NCBI GenBank assembly: GCA_937995345.1
Contig: CALKKS010000010.1
Coordinates: 1 to 64,000 of the forward strand
Length of the DNA: 64,000 nt
Reading direction: 5' to 3'
Source of the DNA: an uncultured Collinsella sp.
Lineage (GTDB): Bacteria > Actinomycetota > Coriobacteriia > Coriobacteriales > Coriobacteriaceae
Shown one piece after another: positions 1 through 8,371 of this stretch. Position 1 is the first letter of the stretch; each line of letters starts with the position of its first letter. The notes beneath the pieces were generated by a model. The model searched no databases and had not been told where the DNA came from. It was given only the letters and a program-made list of their open reading frames with translations. Position numbers and translations under genes: made by a program.

Positions 1-83
1 GCTGTGGGAACGGCCTATTCACTCAATGTGTTCGGCTGAGATCGGAAATCAACCTCGATTTCTGCAAGGTGTCGGAGGTAGTC

Positions 84-413
84 ATGAGTAACGTTTTGGC
101 ATACAAGGGTTATTTCGCCCCAGTCGAGTTCGATGCCGAACAGCATGTGCTAACAGGTATGGTCGCCGGCATTAGGGACGCAATCGTATTTGAAGGCTCC
201 ACGGCTGACGAAGTGGAGCAATGCTTCCACGACGCCGTCGACGATTACCTTGAGTTTTGCGCCGAGAAGGACAAGGAACCCGAGCGGGCTTTTAAGGGGT
301 CGTTCAACGTAAGAACGGGCTCTGAGCTCCACAAGCAAGCGGCACTGGCAGCGGCAAAGAAAGGCGAGTCACTCAATAAGTTTGTGACCGAAGCAATCGC
401 CGCGGCGTTATAG
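84..413 (+). CDS. HicB-like antitoxin (orphan within window)
   Basis: A 109-residue protein with the HicB layout: an N-terminal degenerate RNase H-like half (MSNVLAYKGYFAPVEFDAE onward, with the GMVAGIRDAIVFEG stretch) and a C-terminal ribbon-helix-helix-like tail (SFNVRTGSELHKQAALAAA, then SLNKFVTEAI). In this family HicB neutralises the mRNA-cleaving toxin HicA and represses their operon. The start at 84 is preferred over the in-frame ATG at 69 because GGAGGT at 74-79 sits five bases upstream. No HicA is visible; hicA normally precedes hicB and could lie left of the window edge, but the 83 bases present do not read as a HicA C-terminus. The family call is fairly sure; a functional toxin pair is not shown. 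Confidence 0.75.
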   Translation: MSNVLAYKGYFAPVEFDAEQHVLTGMVAGIRDAIVFEGSTADEVEQCFHDAVDDYLEFCAEKDKEPERAFKGSFNVRTGSELHKQAALAAAKKGESLNKFVTEAIAAAL

Positions 414-427
414 CGTTAACGCATAGG

Positions 428-472
428 CCAAAACCACCACAGAGGTGCCTGTCCCCTTTGTGGTGGTTTTGG
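428..472. terminator. Bidirectional hairpin between convergent genes
   Basis: A perfect 14-bp inverted repeat (CCAAAACCACCACA at 428-441, its complement at 459-472) with a 17-base loop lies between the stops of the hicB-like gene and the P-type ATPase. The A- and T-rich ends suit termination in either direction. Confidence 0.6.
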
Positions 473-486
473 CTGTCATTATCGCG

Positions 487-537
487 TTTGCCCAGATAAA
501 ACCTGCCAAAATAAACCTGTCCCTTTTTGGCAGGTTT
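487..537 (+). repeat. 45-bp dispersed repeat, copy 1
   Basis: The sequence beginning GCCCAGATAAAACCTGCC recurs, nearly intact, at 13571-13614, 21308-21351 and 21451-21497. It contains a hairpin with CCTGCCAAAA and TTTTGGCAGG arms. This copy ends 8 bases from the stop codon of the P-type ATPase, so it would lie in that gene's 3' UTR. Confidence 0.8.
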
Positions 538-544
538 CCCGCGG

Positions 545-2644
545 CTAGCGCACCCGGTAGGCGCGGGCGTTTCGCGCCGAGAGGAAGACCGTGGAGCCGT
601 TATGGATGAGCGAGCTCACCTGCGGGGCGATCACGCCCGCGACACCGCCCGCCAAGAGCAGCGAGTTGAGGCCGATGACCTCGCTAAACGATGCGTCCAT
701 GCGCTCCTCGAGTCCGAGCGCCAAACGGCGCAGCACCACGAGCGAGGCAAGGTCGCCGTCGGTGAGCGTGATGTCAGCGACCTCTTTGGCGATCGCGGTG
801 CCCGAGCCCATGGCCACACCCACGTTGGCGGCCGAGAGCGCCGGCGAGTCGTTGACGCCGTCGCCCACCATGACCACGCGGCGCCCGGCCGCGCGCATCT
901 GCTCGATCACGGTGTGCTTGTCCTCGGGCAAGAGATCGGCGCGGAACTCATCGATCCCCGCCTTGCCCGCGATGCGCGCGGCGGCGTTGGCGTTGTCGCC
1001 CGTGAGCATCACGATATGCTCAAAGCCCAGCGCGCGGAGCTGCGCCAGTGCCTCGGGCGCGCCCGGTTTGAGCGGATCCTGGATGCCGATCGCGCCCTTG
1101 AGCACGCCATCGACCGCCAGGTAGAGCTTGGAGAGGCCGTCGAGCTTCTCCTCAATCAGCGCTCGCACATCGTCGGCGATCGTGACGCCCTCGTCCTCGA
1201 CCACAAAATGCTCGGAACCGATCACGCAGCGCTTGTCGTCGAGCGAGCTCGCGATACCGTGCGCCACCAGGTACTCGACCTCGGCATGGCGCTCGCGGTG
1301 CTCGAGCCCGGCCTCGGCAGCCGCATTGACCACGGCGCGCGCCACCGGGTGCGGAAAGTGCTCCTCAAGGCAGGCCGAGAAGCGCAGCACCTGCGTGCGG
1401 TCCCAACCGTCAAACGAAAGCACATCCGCCACCTGCGGAGCGGCGGCAGTCAGGGTGCCCGTCTTGTCGAAGACGATAGTGTCGGCCGTGGCGAAGGCCT
1501 CAAAATGCTTGGAGCCCTTGACGGTGAAGCCCTCGCGCGCGCTCTGGCTCATGGCCGTGAGCACGCTGATGGCGCCCGTGAGCTTGAGCGCGCAGGAGTA
1601 GTCGACCATGAGCGCGGCGCTCGTGCGCACCAGGCTGCGGGTCTTGAGGTAGACGCCCGCGGCGAGCAGGAAGTTCCACGGCACAAAGGCGTCGGCCATA
1701 TGCTCACGGCGGCTGAGCGACTCGGCCTTTAAGGCCTCGGACTGCTCGACCAGGCTCACGATCGAGCGCAGCTTGGTATCGGTCGCTGCAGAGCGCACGC
1801 GCACGTAGGCCTCGCCGTCCTCCACGGCCGTGCCGGCAAAGACGTCGTCGCCCACGCTGCGCTCGATAGCCAGCGGCTCGCCGGTGAGCGTGGACTGGTT
1901 GACCATGGCGCAACCCCACTCGACGGTGCCGTCGACGGGGATGGGCATGCCGGTGCGCACCACGATGAGGTCGCCGGCGACAAGGCTCGATGCCTGGACG
2001 CGGCGCTCCTCTGCCCCGCGCAGCGTCGGGTCACCACAGGGAATGAGCTGCGCATAGTCGGGCACGTCGAGCAGCGAGTAAATGAGCTGGTTTTGCGATT
2101 GCGCGCGAGTGTAGTCCTCAAGGAGCTCACCCAGGTTGAGCAAAAGCATCGTGCTGGCGGCGGTGCGCCAGTCGCGCTTGAGGAAGGAGATGCCGATAGC
2201 CGCGGCGTCGAGCACGGGCACATCGAGGCGCGCGCCGACAAGAGACGCGAGCGCGGCCTTGAGAAAGCCGCGATAGCTCCAGACGGTATAGATCGTGGAG
2301 AGCGGCACCGGCAGGAACCAGCGGCGGGCTAAATGTCCGCCGAGGAGCGTGGCGATATCCATGAGCAGGCTGTTGGTGCGCGGCGCAAGCGCGACGGTGC
2401 AGTCGCGGCGGGCCTCGTCCACGGCCGTGCGGTCGATAGCGGCAACGACGGCGAGCGCCTGGGCGCGGGCGGCGGGCTCAAACTCGACGGCGAGCGAGCC
2501 CGTGCGCGGATAGACCGTCGCCTTTTGGATGACGGGATGCTGGCGGAGGGCGCGCGTGAGGGCGTCGATGTCCGCCTCGGGCACGCGACCGACGAGCTTA
2601 ACGCGCACGCGGCCGGGGACCTCGTGTTGGATGGTGTAGTTCAT
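545..2644 (-). CDS. Heavy-metal P1B-type ATPase with SCA transmembrane motif
   Basis: A 699-residue P-type ATPase. An N-terminal HMA-like ferredoxin fold (HEVPGRVRVKLVGRVPEADI) lacks the usual CxxC metal site. It is followed by the actuator (LTGEPLAIE), a transmembrane metal motif reading YSCALKLTG near residue 348 where copper pumps have CPC, the phosphorylation site DKTGTLT near 393, MLTGDN, and MVGDGVNDSPAL near the end. Such pumps export transition metals using ATP; the SCA signature leaves the ion open (Mn, Fe or Zn are plausible). The start at 2644 has GAGAGG upstream; an in-frame extension to 2689 has no such site. The DUF6110 gene lies 118 bases upstream on the same strand and probably forms an operon with it. 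Confidence 0.9.
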   Translation of the reverse strand: MNYTIQHEVPGRVRVKLVGRVPEADIDALTRALRQHPVIQKATVYPRTGSLAVEFEPAARAQALAVVAAIDRTAVDEARRDCTVALAPRTNSLLMDIATLLGGHLARRWFLPVPLSTIYTVWSYRGFLKAALASLVGARLDVPVLDAAAIGISFLKRDWRTAASTMLLLNLGELLEDYTRAQSQNQLIYSLLDVPDYAQLIPCGDPTLRGAEERRVQASSLVAGDLIVVRTGMPIPVDGTVEWGCAMVNQSTLTGEPLAIERSVGDDVFAGTAVEDGEAYVRVRSAATDTKLRSIVSLVEQSEALKAESLSRREHMADAFVPWNFLLAAGVYLKTRSLVRTSAALMVDYSCALKLTGAISVLTAMSQSAREGFTVKGSKHFEAFATADTIVFDKTGTLTAAAPQVADVLSFDGWDRTQVLRFSACLEEHFPHPVARAVVNAAAEAGLEHRERHAEVEYLVAHGIASSLDDKRCVIGSEHFVVEDEGVTIADDVRALIEEKLDGLSKLYLAVDGVLKGAIGIQDPLKPGAPEALAQLRALGFEHIVMLTGDNANAAARIAGKAGIDEFRADLLPEDKHTVIEQMRAAGRRVVMVGDGVNDSPALSAANVGVAMGSGTAIAKEVADITLTDGDLASLVVLRRLALGLEERMDASFSEVIGLNSLLLAGGVAGVIAPQVSSLIHNGSTVFLSARNARAYRVR

Positions 2645-2762
2645 GCGTGAAGGCCTCTCTTGGTACGGGGCGTCAAACGTGCGCCCCAAAGAGCAGCAGC
2701 TGCGTCGCTTGGGGGCGATCGCAGCTGCTTAGAGTCGTTGAGACAAGCGTTGGGCGCGAGGT

Positions 2763-3020
2763 CTACTCGGCCTTGCCGCCCTCGACGACCTCCACGTCAA
2801 CGGGGTTGTTGAGGTACTCGGCCTCGGCAACGATGTCGTCGACCTGAGCCTTAGCCTGCTCGACGATGTCCTGGTAGCCGGCCTTGACGCGCATGCCGGC
2901 GGCAACGGTAGCCACGGCGGCACGCTTGGCGGTATCGGACGCGAGGGCCTTGGGAACAACGACGCCCAGGACGGCGCCGGCGGCAACGAGCAGGGAGTGA
3001 GTCTTGGAAATGCTGACCAT
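2763..3020 (-). CDS. DUF6110 family small protein, partner of the metal ATPase
   Basis: An 85-residue protein with a short hydrophobic N-terminus (HSLLVAAGAVLGVVVPKALA), an alanine/lysine-rich middle and an acidic tail. It matches my recollection of DUF6110 proteins, which often sit directly upstream of P1B-type ATPases; their role is unknown. It may be a membrane-associated accessory or metal chaperone, but no Cys or His cluster is present to support metal binding. A GGATGATCC stretch just upstream of the ATG gives a usable ribosome site. A dyad resembling a DtxR-type metal box lies 34 bases upstream of the start. Confidence 0.65.
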   Translation of the reverse strand: MVSISKTHSLLVAAGAVLGVVVPKALASDTAKRAAVATVAAGMRVKAGYQDIVEQAKAQVDDIVAEAEYLNNPVDVEVVEGGKAE

Positions 3021-3354
3021 GGATGATCCTTTCGGACGTGTGGATAGAACGGTAGTTAGTTCAGACTAACATTCTTTGAGTAGACGAGGATGCAAAGTTA
3101 CCGTACGGCAACCCCGAATGCGCGTCTTTTTGCGTTGTGCTGCTGAACTGGGGTTCAATCTACCCCGCAAGTGCGGAGGTAGGCCATGGTAACTCGCGTT
3201 ATGCACATCTCAACCATAGTTGCGCACATGCAACCGTTAGCGGTGGCTAACCACAGGATTGCTGGCCGGCCCAAGGGCCGGTGATCGACCTGCCCATTCT
3301 CGCGAGCGGAGGGCTAGACTTTGTAGCATCCGAACAGCCGCTTTGGAGGAATGC
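3021..3354. other. Divergent intergenic region, DUF6110 / 5-FTHF cyclo-ligase
   Basis: 334 bases between two divergent starts. Apart from the metal-box-like dyad at 3055-3070 I see no gene, repeat or recognisable riboswitch. Promoters for both directions must lie here, but no convincing -35/-10 pair was found. Confidence 0.5.
3055..3070. promoter_or_regulatory. Dyad resembling a DtxR/IdeR-type metal box
   Basis: GTTAGT-TCAG-ACTAAC is a perfect 6-bp inverted repeat with a 4-base centre, inside AGTTAGTTCAGACTAACA. It resembles DtxR/IdeR/MntR boxes (TTAG..CTAA core). It lies in the divergent gap just upstream of the DUF6110-ATPase pair, where an iron or manganese repressor would be expected to act. 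No regulator gene is in the window. Confidence 0.45.
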
Positions 3355-3975
3355 ATGTTCGACGTTGTGCAACAGAAACAAGCCGCCCGCGTCAAAGCGC
3401 TTGCCCGGCGCGACGACATCCCGCAGGCTCTCCGTGAGCAAAAGTCGGCCTCGATATCCTCCCAGCTCGCAGCAAAACTCGACCGACTGCTCGGCAGCCC
3501 TCAAGGCGATCCGGTGACCGTGGCGACGTACGCGGCGATGGGATCCGAGCCCAATCCCTCTGCATTTGCCAGCTATGCCGAGCGGCGCGGCTGTCGCGTC
3601 GCGTACCCCTGCATGCTCGCGGCAGCCGAAGCCGCTACGTGCGGCCAGCGCATGTGCATGAGGACCGTCGCTGCCGGCGACGTCGACACGACCCCGTTTA
3701 TCTCCCACCCCACGCGGGCCTTCGCGGCCACGGATATCGACAGCAGCCGCTGCCCCATCGTGCCCGCCGCCGAGCTCGACATGGTTGTCGTGCCGCTCGT
3801 AGCATTCGACCTCACCGGCGCGCGCCTAGGCTACGGCGGCGGTTGCTACGACCGTTACCTGCCCACGCTTCGTCCCGACTGCCAAGTCATCGGCATCGCC
3901 TTTGACGAGCAATGCGTCGACCACGTTCCCATCGACGCCCACGACCTGCCGCTGCCGCGCATCATCAGCGCCTAA
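3355..3975 (+). CDS. 5-formyltetrahydrofolate cyclo-ligase
   Basis: A 206-residue protein of the MTHFS/YgfA family, which converts 5-formyl-THF to 5,10-methenyl-THF with ATP and so rescues folate from a dead-end form. The family signature GYGGGCYDRYL is at residues 159-169, and VVPLVAFD just before it and IGIAFDEQ after it are also typical. The length is usual. The start at 3355 follows GGAGGA at 3345-3350; an in-frame upstream extension lacks a ribosome site. The gene is convergent with metA, whose stop is 23 bases away. Confidence 0.9.
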   Translation: MFDVVQQKQAARVKALARRDDIPQALREQKSASISSQLAAKLDRLLGSPQGDPVTVATYAAMGSEPNPSAFASYAERRGCRVAYPCMLAAAEAATCGQRMCMRTVAAGDVDTTPFISHPTRAFAATDIDSSRCPIVPAAELDMVVVPLVAFDLTGARLGYGGGCYDRYLPTLRPDCQVIGIAFDEQCVDHVPIDAHDLPLPRIISA

Positions 3976-3998
3976 GGACCGGGTTGCCCCTCGATGGC

Positions 3999-4925
3999 CT
4001 AGTGCTCCTCGCCGGCGCGGGCCAGGTCGTAGGGCGTGGTCTGGTAGACGTAGTAGTTGAGCCAGTTGGTGTAGAGCAGCTGGGCCTGGCTGCGCCAGAC
4101 GTTACGCGGCTCGGCGGTGGGGTCGTCACCCGGGAAGTAATGTGCCGGCACCTGAGGGTTGAGTCCGCGCTTGACGTCGCGCTCGTACTCCAGGCGCAGC
4201 GTGTCGGTATCGTACTCGGGGTGGCCAAAGACAAAGAAGCGGCGGCTGTCGGTCGACTTGACGATGTACAGGCCCACCTCGTCGGACACGGCCACGACCT
4301 CGAGCTGCGGCTCGGCCTCCACGTCCTCGCGGCGCACATCGGTGTTGCGCGAATGCACGGCATAAAAGCGGTCGTCGAAGCCGCGGACTAGCGGGCTTTG
4401 CGGCTTCACCAGATAATGCTCGAACACGCCGCTCGCCTTTGCCGGCAGGTCGTACTTCTGGATACCGTAATGATGGTAGAGCCCCGCCTGCGCGCCCCAG
4501 CAAATGTGCAGCGTAGAGTGTACATGCGTGGTGGACCAGTCCATGATCTGGCAGAGCTCGTGCCAGTAGTCGACCTCTTCGAACGGCATCTGCTCCACCG
4601 GCGCGCCCGTGATGATCAGGCCGTCGTAGTGGATGTCGCGGATGTCATCGAACGTGCGGTAGAACGTCTCCAGGTGGCCGGCGCTTACGTGCGTGGCCTC
4701 GTGCGTCTTGGTGCGCAGCAGGTCCACCTCCACCTGCAGCGGCGTGTTGGAGAGTTTGCGCATGATCTGCGTCTCGGTGGCGATTTTGGTGGGCATGAGG
4801 TTGAGGATGAGCACGCGCAGCGGACGGATGTCCTGGTGTAGCGCGCGGTACTCGGTCATGACAAAGATGTTCTCGCTCTCGAGCTGCGCGGCGGCAGGGA
4901 GGGCGTCGGGAATGCGAATGGGCAT
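3999..4925 (-). CDS. metA: Homoserine O-acyltransferase MetA, acetyl-CoA type by residue 111
   Basis: A 308-residue enzyme that acylates homoserine, the first committed step of methionine synthesis. Catalytic Cys142 lies in [11 protein letters not shown], and His235 with Glu237 lie in FVFGHPEYD, at the same numbering as E. coli MetA. Residue 111 is Glu ([15 protein letters not shown]); in characterised members Glu here selects acetyl-CoA, whereas Gly (as in E. coli) selects succinyl-CoA. The protein is therefore probably homoserine O-acetyltransferase although homologues are often labelled succinyltransferase. AAGGAG precedes the ATG. No SAM riboswitch was recognised upstream. Confidence 0.93.
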   Translation of the reverse strand: MPIRIPDALPAAAQLESENIFVMTEYRALHQDIRPLRVLILNLMPTKIATETQIMRKLSNTPLQVEVDLLRTKTHEATHVSAGHLETFYRTFDDIRDIHYDGLIITGAPVEQMPFEEVDYWHELCQIMDWSTTHVHSTLHICWGAQAGLYHHYGIQKYDLPAKASGVFEHYLVKPQSPLVRGFDDRFYAVHSRNTDVRREDVEAEPQLEVVAVSDEVGLYIVKSTDSRRFFVFGHPEYDTDTLRLEYERDVKRGLNPQVPAHYFPGDDPTAEPRNVWRSQAQLLYTNWLNYYVYQTTPYDLARAGEEH

Positions 4926-5136
4926 GGATGCTCCTTACGAGTCAGTTGCAGTTATGGTACAACGAGCGGCCCCATCCGCGCGAGCACATCGCCCAGCGAT
5001 GCCGCCAGCGGCCCAAATCACTCCAAAAGTAGAGATTAGGGCATGTCCCAAAAATCTACGGCGCTTTAGCCTAGCAAAGTGACGGTAGGACGCTACAATG
5101 GTTCGACGCGAAAAACTCGGCCGAAAGGATACATAT

Positions 5137-6114
5137 ATGTACCAGACGCGTAAGATCGGTGTGGTCGGCCAGGGCCACGTAGGAGCACATGTCGCCAACA
5201 GCCTGCTTATGCAGGGCATTGCCGATGAGCTGTACCTGTGCGATATCAACGAGGCCAAGGTGACGTCCGAGGTCCAGGACCTGCGCGACTCCCTTTCGTT
5301 TGTCCCGTACAACACCAAGATCGTCAACTGCTACGACCACTACGAGGAGCTGGCCTGCTGCGATGTCATCGTCAACGCCGCCGGCAAGGTCGCGCTCGCC
5401 GCCGGCAACCGCGACGGCGAGCTGTTCTTTACCACCGACGCCGCCCGCACCTTTGCCAAGCGCATCGTCGACGCCGGCTTCGACGGCATCTTCGTGAGCA
5501 TCTCCAACCCCTGCGACGTCGTATGCACCGAGCTGTGGCACCTGACCGGCTACGATCCCAAGAAGATCATCGGCTCGGGCTGCGGTCTGGATTCCGCCCG
5601 CCTGCGCACCGAGATCTCCAAGAAGGTCGGCGTGAGCCCCAAGTCCATCGACGCCTACATGATTGGCGAGCATGGCTTTAGCCAACTGGCCGCCTTTAAG
5701 GCCGCGACCATCGCCGGCAAGAGCCTCAACGAGCTTCAGGCCGAGAACCCCGACAAGTACGCCTTTGACCACATGGAGGTCGAGGAGCTCGCGCGCAAGG
5801 GCGGCTACGTAACCTACCAGGGCAAACAGTGCACCGAGTACGCCGTCGCCAACTCCGCCGCGCGCGTCTGCGCTGCCGTTCTGCACAACGAGCACGCCGT
5901 GCTTTCCGCCTCCACGCTCATGACCGGTCAGTATGGTGAGGAGGGCATCTTCACGTCCCTGCCGTGCGTGATCGGCGCCGAGGGCGTCGAGGAGGTCTAC
6001 ACGCTCGACCTGTCCGAGCACGAGCTCGAGGGCTTCCACAAGAGCTGTCAGCACATCCGTGACAACATCGCCCAGCTCGACTGGTGGGATGCCGAGGCCT
6101 ACGACGCAAAGTAG
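5137..6114 (+). CDS. L-lactate/L-2-hydroxyacid dehydrogenase family
   Basis: A 325-residue NAD-dependent dehydrogenase of the LDH/MDH fold. The nucleotide motif GQGHVG is at residues 11-16, the Asp152/Arg155 pair is in LDSARLR, and the proton-relay His179 is in GEHGFSQ. The mobile-loop region reads NAAGKVALAAGNRDGELF, unlike classical lactate dehydrogenase, and is closer to L-2-hydroxyisocaproate dehydrogenases. The substrate may therefore be a branched 2-keto acid rather than pyruvate. GAAAGGA precedes the ATG at 5137; an in-frame ATG at 5098 lacks a ribosome site. It is transcribed alone and ends at a strong terminator. Confidence 0.85.
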   Translation: MYQTRKIGVVGQGHVGAHVANSLLMQGIADELYLCDINEAKVTSEVQDLRDSLSFVPYNTKIVNCYDHYEELACCDVIVNAAGKVALAAGNRDGELFFTTDAARTFAKRIVDAGFDGIFVSISNPCDVVCTELWHLTGYDPKKIIGSGCGLDSARLRTEISKKVGVSPKSIDAYMIGEHGFSQLAAFKAATIAGKSLNELQAENPDKYAFDHMEVEELARKGGYVTYQGKQCTEYAVANSAARVCAAVLHNEHAVLSASTLMTGQYGEEGIFTSLPCVIGAEGVEEVYTLDLSEHELEGFHKSCQHIRDNIAQLDWWDAEAYDAK

Positions 6115-6157
6115 GCCGCTGGTTGCCGCAACCTTGCGAATCTAAACGCGGTACTAA

Positions 6158-6196
6158 GCGGGCCGCGCCGGAAATCCCCGGCGCGGCCCGCTTTTT
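6158..6196 (+). terminator. Rho-independent terminator after the dehydrogenase gene
   Basis: A 14-bp GC-only stem (GCGGGCCGCGCCGG at 6158-6171, its complement at 6178-6191) with a short loop is followed by TTTTT. It lies 43 bases after the stop at 6114. Confidence 0.9.
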
Positions 6197-6220
6197 GACT
6201 CACGCAGTGCCCTTGCGAAT

Positions 6221-6402
6221 CGAAGGTGAATACTATTCCGCGAAGTGAACGAGCAAAAACGAGCCCCCGAAGCATCGACACTTTTAAGACGCCGTTTCCT
6301 GCGGTTTCGCCGAGTTTTTCCTGCAGTTTTGCCGCCAAAAAGCGCGGATGCTTCGGGGGTCCAAAATAGGTCGTTCACTTCGCGGAAAAGTATTCACCTT
6401 CG
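6221..6402. repeat. 182-bp palindromic element with 32-bp arms
   Basis: Outer arms at 6221-6252 and 6371-6402 are complementary at 31 of 32 positions (left arm starts CGAAGGTGAATACTATTCCG). A second stem nests inside: CCCCCGAAGCATC near 6263-6275 and its complement near 6346-6358. The element sits between convergent genes, 90 bases from the stop of the SIS gene. Confidence 0.85.
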
Positions 6403-6491
6403 TTTTCGCGCAGACACGAATCCGGCCGCCACAACGCAAAAAGGGGCTCGCGCATGGCGCAGGCCCCGTCGTAAAAGATAATTCCCGGTAC

Positions 6492-7460
6492 CTAGTACTG
6501 CTCGATGCCCATGTAGCGACGGATCTCGGGGCTGTGGTCGAACACCTTGCCGCGGGCGGCGCGCAACTCGCAGCTCATCGCGTAGAAGAAGATCGGCTCT
6601 AGGAACGAACGCACGCTGGCAGGTACCTCGCCCACGCCGTACTCGAGCGCATCGAGCACCATAATCGTATCGGTGTGCGTGTTGAGGAACGCAAGAGCGC
6701 GCTCCTCCATGGGACGGCACTCGCCCGATCCAAGCTGCACAAAGTAGAATACGCCGGGCTCGGTGGCCTCGAACGGGCCGTGGAAGTACTCACCGGAGTG
6801 AATGTAGCAGCAGTGCTGCCACTGCATCTCCATGAGCGAGCAGATGGCCATGGCGTAGGTCTGGCTAAAGTTGGGGCCGGACCCCAGGATATAGAAGAAC
6901 TTGTGCTGCTGGCAGAGCTCGGCAAAGCGGGCGCCCAGCTCGGCGTTGACCTTCTCGCGGGCGGCGGGCAGCAGCGCATCCATCTGCTTGAGGCCCTCGT
7001 ACATGTCGGCGAGTGCCTCGTAGCCTTCCTGCTGGTCGAGCAGCTCGGCGGCGATCAGAGCGCCGATGCCCTGCGGTACCTCGGCCTGCGACACGCCCTC
7101 GCCCCAGGGGTAGACCCAGGTAGTCCACTTGCCGTTATCGATCTTGGAGCCCTCGCAGTCGGTGAGGGCGACGACCTCGGCGCCGGCGGCCAGCGCCATC
7201 TCGCAGCCGTCGACGACCTCTTGCGTGTTGCCGCTGTGGCTGCAGGCAATAACGAGCGACTTCGGCCCTAGGCTCTTGGGGGCCATCAGGCAAAACTCGC
7301 GCGCGGTGTAGACCGTCGAGGCAAACGTGGTGGCCTCGCGCTTGAGCAGCTCGTTGGCCGGCATCAGGTCGATCATCGAACCGCCGCATGCGATCCAAAA
7401 GACGTTCTCGATCTTACCCTTGCGCTCGATAATTTCCTGAATCAGATCGTGTGCGTTCAT
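6492..7460 (-). CDS. SIS-domain protein, FrlB-like sugar-amine deglycase (module 1)
   Basis: A 322-residue protein with two SIS sugar-phosphate isomerase domains. The phosphate loops read CGGSMIDL (25-32) and CSHSGNTQE (73-81). The GEYFHGPFE motif at 223-231 is where the catalytic Glu and His of the GFAT-isomerase/FrlB group are expected. The tail ends RRYMGIEQY, matching the other two SIS proteins here (RRYM....Y). Family members remove the amine from phosphorylated Amadori products such as fructoselysine-6-P; the substrate here is unknown. AAGGAGGAG precedes the ATG. A GntR regulator gene lies upstream on the same strand, with two repeated operator-like sites in the gap, but no transporter is adjacent. 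Confidence 0.8.
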   Translation of the reverse strand: MNAHDLIQEIIERKGKIENVFWIACGGSMIDLMPANELLKREATTFASTVYTAREFCLMAPKSLGPKSLVIACSHSGNTQEVVDGCEMALAAGAEVVALTDCEGSKIDNGKWTTWVYPWGEGVSQAEVPQGIGALIAAELLDQQEGYEALADMYEGLKQMDALLPAAREKVNAELGARFAELCQQHKFFYILGSGPNFSQTYAMAICSLMEMQWQHCCYIHSGEYFHGPFEATEPGVFYFVQLGSGECRPMEERALAFLNTHTDTIMVLDALEYGVGEVPASVRSFLEPIFFYAMSCELRAARGKVFDHSPEIRRYMGIEQY

Positions 7461-7516
7461 GCTGATGCTCCTCCTTGTGTGGCGGCTTTGAACGATAGCA
7501 GCTCGTACCTGCGGTC

Positions 7517-7539
7517 GTTCTATGTTGTCCTATTTATAG
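7517..7539. promoter_or_regulatory. Operator-like direct repeat, copy 1
   Basis: GTTCTATGTTGTCCTATTTATAG, 57 bases upstream of the SIS start, recurs 62 bases away at 7579-7601 with three changes. The spacing and the neighbouring GntR gene suggest binding sites for that regulator. Confidence 0.5.
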
Positions 7540-7578
7540 CATGCGAGCAGGTGCCCGTGAAGTCATTTCAGCAAATTT

Positions 7579-7601
7579 GTTCTATGTTGTTCTATCTATG
7601 G
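7579..7601. promoter_or_regulatory. Operator-like direct repeat, copy 2
   Basis: This second copy reads GTTCTATGTTG then TTCTATCTATGG. It ends three bases from the stop of the GntR gene. See 7517-7539. Confidence 0.5.
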
Positions 7602-7604
7602 ACG

Positions 7605-8369
7605 TTAGATGTCGAAGACGTAGCGCGAGCCCACGATCTTTTGGCGGCCGAGCAGCAAGGGCCGCTCGTCCACATCGGTAAAGTACGCCTCCATATAGAA
7701 GAGCGGCTCGCCGACCGGCACCTCCAGCAGCGGGGCCGCCTGGGCATCGGCAAGCGCAATCTCCACGGTGCAGGGGTCGGACTTGAGCGGCGCGCGACCC
7801 GAATGCTCGGCAACGAGCGCAAAGATTGAGTTATCGGTAAGGTCCTTATCGGCAAGCGTCTGCAGGTAAGGATGGTCGGCGAGCACAAAGGCGTTGTTCT
7901 CAAGCATGACGGGGATGCCATCTGCCGCGCGCACGCGCTCGACCACGATGAGCTCGCAGCCGGGTTCCACGTCAAAAAACACCGCGTCCTCGCGCGTCGC
8001 CGCAACCACCGTGCGCGATACCAGGCGTGCTCCGGCCACCATGTCGTTGGCGGCACAACCCTCGGTGAAGCTCTGGACGTCGCCCTTCTGGCGAATCTTG
8101 CGCTTGAGCTTGGGAGCGCATACAAAGGTGCCCCTCCCCTGCTGGCGGTTGAGGTAGCCTGCGCGCGACAGCTCCTCGATGGCGCGGCGCACGGTGACGC
8201 GACCCACGCCGTAGGACTTCGCGAGCTCCATCTCGGAAGGAATGCGCGAGCCGGCTGCGTACACGCCGCGCGCGATCTCGCCCTTTAGGTCGTCCATGAC
8301 CTGCTGGTACAGCGGCACGGCGGACACCTCGGCGCGCTCGGAACGTTCGGTCTTGCTATCGGCTACCAT
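7605..8369 (-). CDS. GntR-family regulator, HutC/UTRA subfamily (module 1)
   Basis: A 254-residue repressor-type regulator. The N-terminal winged helix includes PLYQQVMDDLKGEIARGVY, the recognition stretch SYGVGRVTVRRAIEELS and the wing QQGRGTFV; a UTRA ligand domain follows. UTRA regulators usually bind a phosphorylated sugar or amino-sugar and release the operator. The SIS gene downstream on the same strand is the likely target. The start lies 2 bases after the recQ stop with GGAG inside the recQ end, so the two may be translationally coupled. Confidence 0.88.
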   Translation of the reverse strand: MVADSKTERSERAEVSAVPLYQQVMDDLKGEIARGVYAAGSRIPSEMELAKSYGVGRVTVRRAIEELSRAGYLNRQQGRGTFVCAPKLKRKIRQKGDVQSFTEGCAANDMVAGARLVSRTVVAATREDAVFFDVEPGCELIVVERVRAADGIPVMLENNAFVLADHPYLQTLADKDLTDNSIFALVAEHSGRAPLKSDPCTVEIALADAQAAPLLEVPVGEPLFYMEAYFTDVDERPLLLGRQKIVGSRYVFDI

Positions 8370-8371
8370 CG

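Noticed and set aside
1..68. Possible HicA toxin end before the HicB-like gene
   Set aside because: None of the three frames reads like a HicA C-terminus; the gene, if present, lies outside the window.
527..1732. Long plus-strand open frame (401 codons) opposite the P-type ATPase
   Set aside because: Arg/His/Ala-rich translation with no family features; it mirrors GC-rich codons of the clear ATPase gene.
4926..5136. Possible SAM riboswitch upstream of metA
   Set aside because: No SAM-I or SAM-IV core motifs could be found on the minus strand in this short divergent gap.
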